64,000 nt of DNA from Batillaria attramentaria (lineage: Eukaryota > Mollusca > Gastropoda > Batillariidae): assembly GCA_018292915.2 (NCBI GenBank), contig JACVVK020000094.1:1073501-1137500 (forward strand). The letters are read 5' to 3'. This document shows positions 43,601-64,000 of the stretch, in pieces. The position numbers and the translations under genes are program-made. Numbering within the stretch: the stretch's first letter is position 1; each line of letters opens with the position of its first letter. A model generated the notes under the pieces. The model was not told the DNA's origin. It did no database searches and worked only from the letters and a program-made list of their open reading frames with translations.

Positions 43601-45832
43601 CATCTGTGCTAAGCCAACTTACATTTTGGAACAGATTCATGTGTGAGTGTGCGTCTCAGCTCAAAATACTGTACCTTGATGATTAGTGCAAGTCTTGATA
43701 TGATGTGATACTGTGTTGCTTACGCTACTGGAGCGCTCAGTGTGGTCACCGTGTCATGGAGTTGGCTCATTGCCAGCTTTACAGACACTGTGCAAGTCTT
43801 GATATGATGTGATACTGTGTTGCTTACGCTACTGGAGCGCTCAGTGTGGTCACCGTGTCATGGAGTTGGCTCATTGCCAGCTTTACAGACACTGTGCAAG
43901 TCTTGATATGATGTGATACTGTGTTGCTTACGCTACTGGAGAGCTCAGTGTGGTCACCGTGTCATGGAGTTGGCTCATTGCCAGCTTTACAGACACTGTG
44001 CAAGTCTTGATATGATGTGATACTGTGTTGCTTACGCTACTGGAGAGCTCAGTGTGGTCACCGTGTCATGGAGTTGGCTCATTGCCAGCTTTACAGACAC
44101 TGTGCAAGTCTTGATATGATGTGATACTGTGTTGCTTACGCTACTGGAGCGCTCAGTGTGGTCACCGTGTCATGGAGTTGGCTCATTGCCAGCTTTACAG
44201 ACACTGTCCAGGCGCCTAAATGGTGTGATGTGATGACAGATACCATGAAAACACCTCAAAATCTTCGGAGAATGATGATAAATAAGGTAGCAGTAGCCCC
44301 TCTCTGTAGAACAGTCTTTTAAAAGAGTCAAAAATGAACAGCTACATGCAGCTACATTTATTTATTTAATAAAGGCGATGTCACACTGAAAACAAGTTTT
44401 CTTAAGGCAAAACGCCCGCACATGACAAACACGTCAAAACGTTTTGCGAAACCACCTCGAGACATGAGTAGAGTGCTCTCCCTTAACTCCTTGAACAAGG
44501 ATGGCGGCCCATTTGTTGAGTAGGGACAGTGAGGACGATATTCTGTTCTTTGTTCCACTATTACGATATAAATCAATTAAATAATTGATATTTTCGTGCT
44601 ACAGGTGAAGGTCTTCGGTCTTCTTCGCCATGTTGAGCTTCGTGAAGGCCGTGTCACGTGACATACTCCGCACGGCGGCTCTCATTGGTTGAAGCACAGA
44701 ACTTGTTTTCAGATTTTAGGGCAGGTTCTGAAACTGCAAACATGATTGAACCACGTTTTGAAAACATTGTTTTTAAGTAGGTCACATAACAAAACACGTC
44801 GCTTCACAGCAAAACATTTGAAAACAAAGTTTTCAAGTGTTTTTGCCCTCTCGTGTGGCATGGCCTTAAGAGTGTCTCATTGAAAACTGTTAGGGAAGAT
44901 AAAGGGAACACCATTGTCAAGGTTTCAGTTTAGCATCTCTTTCAGGACACTATGCATGCACTGAACATGTTCACGGTAGATTTTCATGTGCAGATCAAGC
45001 GCTCATCAATACGAAAAGGAATGGTGATGGTGTCACCTCGCCTTGAGCCCAAAGCATGCTGGGAGTTTGAAGGCGAAATCCTTGTTCTGCATCATCCCAC
45101 AACCATCAGCGTCCGCTACCAGGCTATGGGTAGGTTGTCATCTTGTTTTAGCTTTGTTGACGGTCATGGGTTTTTTTTAGTGCTGCTTAGTTTATACCAG
45201 TGGCTTAATGGTCTACATTGGATTCTTGCAAACACAAAAAGAAAATATACACATATGTATGCAGTTAATGACACTACACCAGCATTTTCCATATTGTTGG
45301 GAGATATGAAGATCTGTTAAATGATGAATTTTTTCTGTGTGTATTTTCAGTGCACGTTGGCAGCGTGCGCCAGACAGCCACAATAATCCAGATGACTTCC
45401 CAACACTTGCGAACAGGGGACAAGGCCTTGGTTCGCTTCCGCTTCATTAAAAACCCCGAGTACCTCAAGCCGGGCATGCGCCTGGTGTTCCGTGAGGGTC
45501 GCACCAAAGCAGTGGGTACAATAACCAACCTCTTCCCGCACGTCAGCGCAGTGGCACAAAACACGCGGCAGCAGCGGGCAGCCAAAAAAGCGCAGCAGGA
45601 GAGCAAACACCAACTCAACCCACAAAATGAGCCACAGAAACCCAGCAAGCGCAACCGCCGCTCTCGCCGCCCGTACAACGATTACAGTGAGGGTGGTAAA
45701 GAGAATGTCCAGAGCAGCACGCCAAACGGAGCCAGCCCCTTGCCCACCGCTGCTCCCGGCACCTCCTCTACAGCTGCAGCCCAGACTCCCAGTATAGCCC
45801 CCTTGGCAGCAGCAGCTGCGGCCAAATCCTAA
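38429..45832 (+). CDS. GTPBP1: GTP-binding protein 1 (translational GTPase, eEF1A-like class)
   Basis: Coding exons join(38429-38557, 39214-39322, 39682-39862, 40264-40510, 41132-41227, 41485-41723, 42325-42469, 43299-43481, 44994-45129, 45351-45832). All introns are GT-AG, every phase fits, and the product is 648 aa (human about 669). Motifs: P-loop GNVDAGKST at residues 145-153 (G1), DLAGHE 228-233 (G3), TKVD 284-287 (G4), then the beta-barrel domains ([47 protein letters not shown]). The acidic N-terminus (residues 1-43) and the Lys/Arg-rich then Ala/Pro/Ser-rich tail (about 540-648) look disordered and poorly conserved. Family knowledge: GTPBP1 is a cytosolic GTPase that can deliver aminoacyl-tRNA to ribosomes and is linked to exosome-mediated mRNA decay. 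Close similarity through the GTPase core favours GTPBP1 over GTPBP2. Start: first in-frame ATG after AGTCAAA. Confidence 0.95.
38815..38925 (+). mobile_element. LINE reverse-transcriptase C-terminus relic in GTPBP1 intron 1
   Basis: The frame reads [19 protein letters not shown] then SEFK, the same WNSLP closing motif as at 19811. No other part of a LINE is visible. Confidence 0.5.
39015..39124. repeat. Interrupted (GT)n microsatellite in GTPBP1 intron 1
   Basis: GT runs with two cagtgc interruptions, about 90 bases before exon 2. Confidence 0.9.
40616..40690. repeat. (CA)n microsatellite in GTPBP1 intron 4
   Basis: AC run preceded by poly-C (40598-40609), about 110 bases after exon 4. Confidence 0.9.
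40797..40990 (-). mobile_element. Family 2 SINE, 5'-truncated, in GTPBP1 intron 4
   Basis: Antisense to GTPBP1; only the 3' 190 bases are present, ending in an A-rich tail (T-rich on the plus strand at 40780-40803). Confidence 0.75.
41765..42060 (+). repeat. Two-copy tandem repeat in GTPBP1 intron 6
   Basis: Two units share acgtgtacagcatctttctt, a poly-T/poly-G run, then aaaatggcttgg and caggagtggttggttggttc. Unit boundaries are near 41765, 41903 and 42060. The second unit is longer in its T/G run. Confidence 0.65.
43686..44205 (+). repeat. 104-bp minisatellite, five copies, in GTPBP1 intron 8
   Basis: Units start at 43686, 43790, 43894, 43998 and 44102 with gtgcaagtcttgatatgatg and end with gctttacagacact. 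Copies are nearly identical; the visible difference is gagcgctc versus gagagctc in copies 3 and 4. The unit matches the middle of repeat R1 (see 17165-17470), and flanks on both sides (from about 43636 and to about 44300) are R1 ends, so this is R1 with its centre expanded. Confidence 0.85.
44373..44866. mobile_element. MITE with TAA duplication in GTPBP1 intron 8
   Basis: Ends aggcgatgtcacact and the complement of gtgtggcatggcct are imperfect inverted repeats, and TAA flanks both sides (44370-44372, 44867-44869). The interior near both ends has aaaacaagtttt and aaaacaaagttttc, which can fold. 494 bases with no ORF. The TAA target suggests the PIF/Harbinger group. Confidence 0.55.
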
Positions 45833-46421
45833 ACTGCTTGCAGCAGCGTGACGAACAGTGTGTGGACAGTATCAGTGGATCAGCTTTGCTGCGGTAGTAG
45901 TCCCACCTTACCCATCATCATGCCTGCCTATCGTACGACATCATAATTCCAGTAATTTTCTATGGGTGAAATTATGGAAAAATGAAAGAGACACTTTGCA
46001 CATCATAGTGTGCCTGCCAGCAGCTGATTAAACTTAAAGTTGCTTCCAACAGATTTTGTTGCCCTTCACTTGTTTCACACAGATGCTAATGCTTACTGCT
46101 TTTGTTTTGCTGTGTTTTCAGAAGAGAGTGAAAAGTAATTAAGCTCTGTGGACAAAAAAAAAGTGGCTATTGGATGTTGGCTTGAGATCGTGTTTTCTGT
46201 TTTCTTTGCATGGTATTTTCTCCGTTTCTTTGTGGGAAATTGGGGGGGGGGGGGGGGGGAGGCTTAGCAGATGGGATAGCTGTTTGAGGGGTGTGATTGG
46301 GAATAAAGTGAGCATTGCATTTTGCAGGTAAGTGGTACCATGATCTTTTTACACATTCAACAGTAAATCTGAGCACACTTTTAAAGATTGCCTTGAAACA
46401 ATCTTAGCCTGCTGTATAGCA

Positions 46422-46612
46422 TTTGTCAGCAACTTGGGCATCAGTTGAGGACTTATAAAACAAAATTTATTTATTTATTCTTTCTTTTGCTTGGATTGTT
46501 CAAGGCAAATACTGCTTTTGTCAGCAACTTTGGCATCAGTTGAGGGCTTAATAAACAAAATTTATTTATTTATTCCTTCTTTTGATTGGATTTGTTCAAG
46601 GCAAATACTGCT
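46422..46612 (+). repeat. Two-copy tandem duplication with AU-rich elements in GTPBP1 3' UTR
   Basis: Two units of about 95 bases (46422-46516 and 46517-46612) start with a shared tttgtcagcaactt and end with caaggcaaatactgctt. Each contains the run attta-ttta-ttta-tt (46465-46479 and 46560-46574), overlapping AUUUA pentamers typical of AU-rich instability elements. The second copy also holds an AATAAA. Confidence 0.75.
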
Positions 46613-48052
46613 TCAGAGCCGAAGACTGATCTTGTCCTCGAGATGAGGCGTTTCAGAATTTGGCTGAGAAATGATATGTACACCAGTGCAGCATGTTTGC
46701 GTGTGTGGCATTGTTCATATTGAAGCTGATTGTACCCACCCAGCTTTCCTGACAAATGATCACACGCTATTGACAGAGGAGAAATCTTTTGTGTTCATGC
46801 ACGTAAATAACATTTTTTTCCAAAGTACCTTCTCATTTGGGTTGCCGTTTCGTTCTGTTCTTTCTTTGAGACAGTTTCTGTTGTTCAGTCACTGAAAGTT
46901 TGAAGTGGTTTCTGAGTATGGTAAATTTTTAAACCCACAGTCCATGTATTATTGAAGCAAGTGAACAAGTACATCAATATGCATGTACGTGTACATGTGT
47001 ATGTAACATATCAGCTTTTTCAAGTTCTTTTTAACTGTAATCTGTTAGCTTTCCTTTCTTTTATTTCAGAAATCTTTTATTTCCTGATTGTTTTAGTTTG
47101 TCCTGTTGCCGTCAGTGAATTTTTGCTCTTCAGTCTCACTTCTTCCAGCATGACTGCATTTTACATGTGTGTACTTTTACCAAGTGTACAATACAGTGTT
47201 TCAACCATTTTAGGCTGCTGCAAACTGTTAGATTTGAAAGGAGAGTGTTTCTTATTTACGTTTGTGTGTATAGTTATGACTGCCTTCCCCTGCAGTACAT
47301 TAGGGTTCTTCGTGTTAATAGGATGACCATTTTCTCAGTACGGTTTTTCTGTTAAAGACATTGCCTTTCTCTTGCATTTCAGGAGGAAAAGGAAAGAAAA
47401 TATATACTTTTCATCTCATTTATAACATAAGGCAGCAGCTATCTTTCACACAATTTAAATACCGATTCCTTTTTCAGATTTTTACTGCAGTTTGAGATTC
47501 ATCATCAAATGTACATAGGTCCAAGAACAGAGATTATGTAGAGAGTTTGACAAACTGACCCATAGCGTCATTGCCGGTGTTTTTAACATAAATTATTAAT
47601 TGTGTTTGTATCAGGTGCTAGCCTCAGACTGTGCACAGTCATGAACCGTTACAGGTTTGTTTTATCAATGATGTCAGTGTCTATACATCTGCCCACAAGA
47701 GTGGCGGCTATTTGGCATGGTCTCAAATTTGTGGCATAGTTTTGCTGTATCTGTAAACTAATAGCCTAGGGTTGTAGGTTTCCGGCTTACAGTATTTTCT
47801 TTCCCAGCATTCGTTCATAAACAAGACACACTAGAGGCACATACTCCAAGGCGGGGGGAAGTCCGTCAGTGTGGAAAGGAAGTCTGTGTTGATGGTTGTG
47901 GTCCTAGTAGCTGCAGTTGTAGCAGAACTGAAGGTGGTGGTGTGATGTTTCGGAGACCTCCCAAGTGTACAAATACCTGTCCTAAATGTGCAAACCATCT
48001 ATCAGAGTCACAAAGCATCATTGTCATTGTGAACTTGAGTGTTGTTCATGGA

Positions 48053-48058
48053 AATAAA
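48053..48058 (+). terminator. Polyadenylation signal, probable distal GTPBP1 site
   Basis: Canonical AATAAA with a GT-rich downstream element within about 40 bases, 2.2 kb after the GTPBP1 stop. The next sequence is intergenic and a dispersed repeat begins 200 bases later, so it probably marks the end of the transcript. Confidence 0.5.
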
Positions 48059-48271
48059 CTTGATGCCCTCTTACATTTCAAGAAAAGTGTGTGTTGTATC
48101 TTAGCATGATACTGATGATTATTATGAGTACCTTTGATCAACTGTGGCTCTCACAGAAAACGCTGCGCTAGCACACACATTGTCACACACTACATTTTCT
48201 TCGTTATCAGCGTTCATACGGTATTGCCATGCTACACACATACCGTCACACCAGTTTTGTCCTGTATTGGT

Positions 48272-48338
48272 GATTTTTGGCTCCCTTGTGTAACAATGGG
48301 AGTCTATGTATTAACCCTCCGTCGTCTGTCTGTCTGTC

Positions 48339-48377
<39 letters not shown>

Positions 48378-49386
48378 AGAAAACTTTAACGTTGTCATTT
48401 TCTCAGAATCTACAAACAGTAGAGGCACCAAACTTGGCATGCTGATAGACTAGCACAAGACCTTTCAAAACATATCATTTTGAATGACCTTGACCCAAGG
48501 TCAAGGTCACTAAAGCTCTCTGTTTGAAAATTTTACATTGGCATTTTCTCGTAATGTACAAATGCCAGAGGTTTTAAACTTTGCATGATGATAGACATTG
48601 ATAAGAACTTTACAGATATACATGTAGTCAGTGACCTTCTGTCAAGGTCAAGGCCGTACAAGATAGTTTTGTGAAACCTTAACATTGGCATTTTCTCAGA
48701 AACAATGAACAGCAGAGGTGCCAAACCTGGCATGCTGATAGACAGTGATAAGACCTATGCACACATACCATCTTAAATGACCTTGACTGAAGGTCAAGGT
48801 CATTGAAACAGTGTTCGGAAATTTTACATTTGCATTTTATCAGTATCTAGAAGAATCAGAAGCATCAAACTATGTGCGATGATTGACATTGGCAGCACCT
48901 TTACAGACATACCTGTGTTCAGTGACTTTTAGTCAAGGTCAAGGTCATGCAAGCGTTTTTTTTGTGTGTGGAAACTTTAACCTTGGCATTTTCTTCAAAA
49001 CAACAAACAGTAGAGGCACCAAATGAGGCGTGATGATAGACAGCAATGAGACCTACCTTTCTGAATGACCTTGACTGAAGGTCAAGATCATTAAAGCTGT
49101 CTGTTGTGAATTTTAACATTACTGTTTTCGGAGGAACTACAAATGCTCGAGGCATCAAACTTGGCATGATGATGGACATTGATGAGATCTCTTTTGAATG
49201 ACTTTGACCATGGGTCAAGGCTGTACAAACTGTTTTGGGGAAAATTGTAATATTGCCAGGAACTCAGAGCGCCAGACACATCACTTAGCATGATACTGGA
49301 TAGTGATAAGAGCTCTACAAACATACTTTTGTGAATGACCTTGACCTGTGTCACAAGGGAGCCATGGAGGCTTCTGCCTCTCTAGT
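48272..49386 (-). mobile_element. Inverted-repeat element rich in TCAAGGTCA motifs, copy B
   Basis: Reverse-oriented relative of 8554-9451. Ends ttggctcccttgtg (48277-48290) and cacaagggagccat (49352-49365) pair at 13 of 14 bases; a (GTCT)n/(GT)n stretch lies near one end as in copy A. At least nine TCAAGGTCA motifs are visible. It sits about 200 bases after the distal GTPBP1 polyadenylation signal. No transposase ORF is present, so it is a non-autonomous element. Confidence 0.7.
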
Positions 49387-49948
49387 GTGCATCTTTATTT
49401 GATTGATTGGCTTGATATAAAGATAACATGAGAAGTAGCTTTGGGTATGGCACAACATACAAATCAAACTGAATTGTTTATACAGTACACAAAAAATGCA
49501 CAAGATACCATGTTGATGAAGTTGATCTACTGAGATTACAGCACTAGGTTTCTTTACAAACTCTCATAAAGTGGCAACCTTTGAGAGGCTTGGGTCTCTC
49601 CATTTACTAAACGCAGACATGACCCCCAAACAAGACATACATGTAGCAAATTCACCAGCTCTGCTCATATGACATGTAAATGGACATGGGTTACTACATG
49701 TATGGTTATATGTATACATGTATGGTAAGAACTTCAAGCTCTAGTCCATTACAAAAACACACAGACTAAAACGTTTGTGAGTGTGAGGTAACAAAGACAC
49801 AGGAGAGAAATTATATCAATGGATCTATGTGGGTAAAAGAAATGTCCAAAACAAAAAAACAACAAAAACACCCAACAAAACAAATACAGATCAAATTCGA
49901 AGTGTGCATTGTTGGTGTCTTTGCGCAACCTCGTTATTCTACCACATA

Positions 49949-49954
49949 TTTATT
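49949..49954 (-). terminator. Candidate ABAT polyadenylation signal
   Basis: The minus strand reads AATAAA about 380 bases after the ABAT stop codon at 50332-50334. It is the nearest canonical signal that I noticed. A SINE tail at 50026-50112 lies between the stop and this signal, so it would be part of the 3' UTR. Confidence 0.35.
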
Positions 49955-50025
49955 GGAGGTCATTCATTGTTGGCTTTGAGCATAACTTACATTGCCAAAT
50001 TCCAGGATAAAACAGGACAGGCAGG

Positions 50026-50112
50026 TTGGGTGTCGGGCGCTGCGCCGCGGCGAAGGAAGCAGCCCGAATTTCTCAAAAGGGACAATAAAGTAGTAAAAAA
50101 AAAAAAAAAAAA
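50026..50112 (+). mobile_element. Family 4 SINE, 3' end
   Basis: It shares the block gcagcccgaatttctc-aaa and ggacaataaagtagtaaa with 55483-55795 and ends in poly-A. It lies in the ABAT 3' flank. Confidence 0.6.
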
Positions 50113-50331
50113 TTACACTGACACTAAATACCACACATCCAAACAAAGGATCGTATACAGCAGCTGTGTGAGGTCATGTTCCTAACACAAGTGTTTGAGC
50201 ATGCACTGATGCGCAACCAGAGAGCATGTATACCACGCTTAAACATGCTCTCTGGCGCTACTGCATTGTGGAGACAGCAGTTCGGCTAAGTCGGGTAAAC
50301 GTTTTGGTTCGGCGCTGATAAATGGCAGCGT

Positions 50332-62454
<12,123 letters not shown>

Positions 62455-62843
62455 TGCAATGAAAATGACTAGGGGCCGACGACTGAATACTGCAATGTCC
62501 TTAGCCCCGCGGCGGCGTCGGAAACTGGGTTGCAGCCACTGAGTCAGCACAACTGCCTTCAGTCGGTGCGGCGGAAACTGAACTGTCAAACACGCATCAG
62601 ATGTGTGTGGGAAAGTGGAGCTGCCGATATGCACTTTCAAAATAAAGTTTTGAAAAAGAAATGTGCGTAACACAAAACCGCTTTCGCTTTCAGTCTTGGT
62701 CGTTGTCACTATGACGCGGGTTGCACAAGTCAGTTTCACTGAGTCCGTCCCAGCGGCCCCGGTTTCAGTATAGTTTTAAGTCAGCACCTACACTTTCTAG
62801 CCCTCTTGGTGTCCGTTTTGCTGCCTTCAACCCGTACACTGGG

Positions 62844-62851
62844 CTTATATA
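62844..62851 (-). promoter_or_regulatory. Candidate TATA box of ABAT
   Basis: The minus strand reads TATATAAG here, about 390 bases upstream of the ABAT start codon at 62454. A start site about 30 bases downstream, near 62815, would give a 5' UTR of roughly 360 bases without an intron. It is the best TATA match immediately upstream of the gene, but no cap-site data support it and TATA-like strings also occur by chance. Confidence 0.4.
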
Positions 62852-63306
62852 TGCTGCCAACTGCAGGTCAGTGAATATAATATGCTCTCACTGAAGTTGA
62901 GACTTGCTGAAGCAGACGACAGGAATGAAGTCACCAGATTGGCTGTACATTGACACACCTCCTAAAGGTCAAGGACACTAACCCAGATCCCTCCAATGGT
63001 AAAGCGACAAAAACATCGGGCTTAGGTGCATGCCGTTTCCGAAGACCCCGCGACTATGATAAACACGCCGAAGCGAACGGAACCGTTTCGGTAGCTGGTC
63101 TGTGAGAACCGAGAAGACGCAATTCGTCATGCGGGGAGGTGTGAACACTCAACACAGATGATATGGCTACAGTGCGTACAGATACGGAGTTAGCGCCCCC
63201 CCCCCCCCCCTCCCTCTCCCCCCCTCCCCACTCCCAGGCGGTTCGTGTTGTGGAGTATTGCTGGGGTTGTACATCATGTGACGTGGTACACTTCGGGTAA
63301 CCTGAT

Positions 63307-63883
63307 TAGAGGGTGGAACCGGTACGATTTCTCAAACCGGTTTTTAACCGGTTTTTCCAATAGAAAACCTAGGTTTAAAACAGGTTAACCGCGGCTATGT
63401 ATACGTCATCTATTGTTTCTAACGTTTCCCCAAGAGATGGAAGGGGGGAAAGGAGGGGGGTCTCCTAGTACTCCGGCTTCCTGTACCCCTGCGTTGGAAA
63501 TGTTCAGCCAACAAGGGTGGGTGGGTGGGTGTTTGGGAGTTTAACGTCCTTTTCCACCACATACGGATGATATCAAAGACGAGGCAACGATGAAAAAGCC
63601 AGCACAAATATTTGGCCCTAGCCGGGATTTGAAAGTTGGAAGTCCAACGCTCTACCGCCATTCGGCTACCCCGGTTTCCCTGTTCAGCCAACAACAACAA
63701 CATGATGATGATGATAAGGAGGAGGGGGAGGAGGAGGGTGTCTTGTAACGGGCTGAAAAACGACGAGTGATGTCCCTTAGAAAAACCGCGGTTTTCCGGT
63801 TTTTTAAGGCCAAACCGGTTTACCGAACCGTGAGAAAGTCGGACCGATTTTAACCGGAAAACCGGTAAAACCGAACACCCCTA
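63307..63883. mobile_element. hAT-like MITE with perfect 8-bp target duplication
   Basis: Flanked by AACCTGAT at 63299-63306 and 63884-63891. The ends are inverted and AT/GG-rich (tagagggtg.. and ..aacaccccta), with many accggtttt and aaccggaaa motifs that could pair. An 8-base target duplication is the hallmark of hAT elements. A family-1 SINE is inserted at about 63518-63680. Length without the SINE is about 410 bases and there is no ORF. Confidence 0.7.
63518..63680 (-). mobile_element. tRNA-derived SINE, family 1, inside the hAT-like MITE
   Basis: Minus-strand copy with tail at 63525-63560 and a shortened head (part of the D/anticodon region is missing). It is nested in 63307-63883. The flanking phrase gttcagccaacaa occurs on both sides (63499 and 63681), probably a target duplication. 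Confidence 0.72.
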
Positions 63884-64000
63884 AACCTGATGTGAGTACG
63901 CTGAAGTGCATTGACCCTACTGAGTGGTATGCCCCCTCCCTTCAGGCCCGCCGGGCCCCTTGCCTCAGCCCCCCCCCCCGGCCCCCCCAACTCCCCACGG

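Larger units (their letters stand above)
45833..48080 (+). other. GTPBP1: GTPBP1 3' untranslated region
   Basis: It runs from the stop codon to about 20 bases past the AATAAA at 48053-48058, which is followed by a GT-rich stretch (gtgtgtgttgt), the usual layout of a cleavage site. Earlier possible signals lie at 46302-46307 (AATAAA) and 46550-46555 (AATAAA), so shorter isoforms are likely. It includes a tandem duplication of about 95 bases carrying AU-rich elements. No coding ORF is supported. Confidence 0.6.

Noticed and set aside
43686..44205. Regular repeats resembling a CRISPR array
   Set aside because: Units are directly adjacent with no unique spacers, in an intron of a eukaryotic gene; it is a minisatellite.
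45274..45678. 134-codon frame antisense to the last GTPBP1 exon
   Set aside because: Shadow of a GC-rich coding exon on the other strand.

Overview
This window is animal nuclear DNA, most likely from a marine gastropod mollusc. The evidence is compact exons with GT-AG introns, clear metazoan orthologues, dense tRNA-derived SINEs, very many long (AC)n/(GT)n microsatellites and several small inverted-repeat transposons. The species cannot be fixed from the sequence; 'gastropod' is an inference from repeat style.

Four genes can be assembled exon by exon with matching splice phases. (1) 3156-20524 (+): a small gene of at least three coding exons, about 180 aa, coiled-coil. I do not recognise its family. 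Its first and last coding exons look like copies of each other. (2) 34488-36295 (-): a Josephin-1-type deubiquitinase, three coding exons, 217 aa. (3) 38429-45832 (+): GTPBP1, a translational GTPase of the eEF1A-like class, ten coding exons, 648 aa, with a 2.2-kb 3' UTR. It is divergent from the Josephin gene across about 2.1 kb. (4) 50332-62454 (-): mitochondrial 4-aminobutyrate aminotransferase (ABAT), thirteen coding exons, 514 aa, apparently complete, converging on GTPBP1. These genes do not form a pathway; they are ordinary chromosomal neighbours.

Layout: 1-3155 is non-coding flank. 3156-20524 is gene 1, whose introns are crowded with SINEs, microsatellites and a nested DNA transposon at 6875-9742. 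20525-34487 is a gene-poor, AT-rich stretch with satellites and some MITEs. 34488-48085 holds the Josephin/GTPBP1 pair. 48270-49390 is a dispersed element full of TCAAGGTCA motifs. 50332-62454 is ABAT. 62455-64000 holds the ABAT promoter and a hAT-like MITE with a SINE inside it.

I see no CRISPR array, rRNA gene, functional tRNA gene or phage. I found no new multi-gene system. The most interesting material is (a) the unassigned duplicated coiled-coil gene, (b) a pogo-like transposon remnant with TA target duplications and two later insertions, (c) a 104-bp minisatellite in a GTPBP1 intron that looks like the expanded middle of a dispersed repeat, and (d) a repeat family carrying clusters of extended nuclear-receptor half sites. 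All family assignments are made by eye, without database searches.
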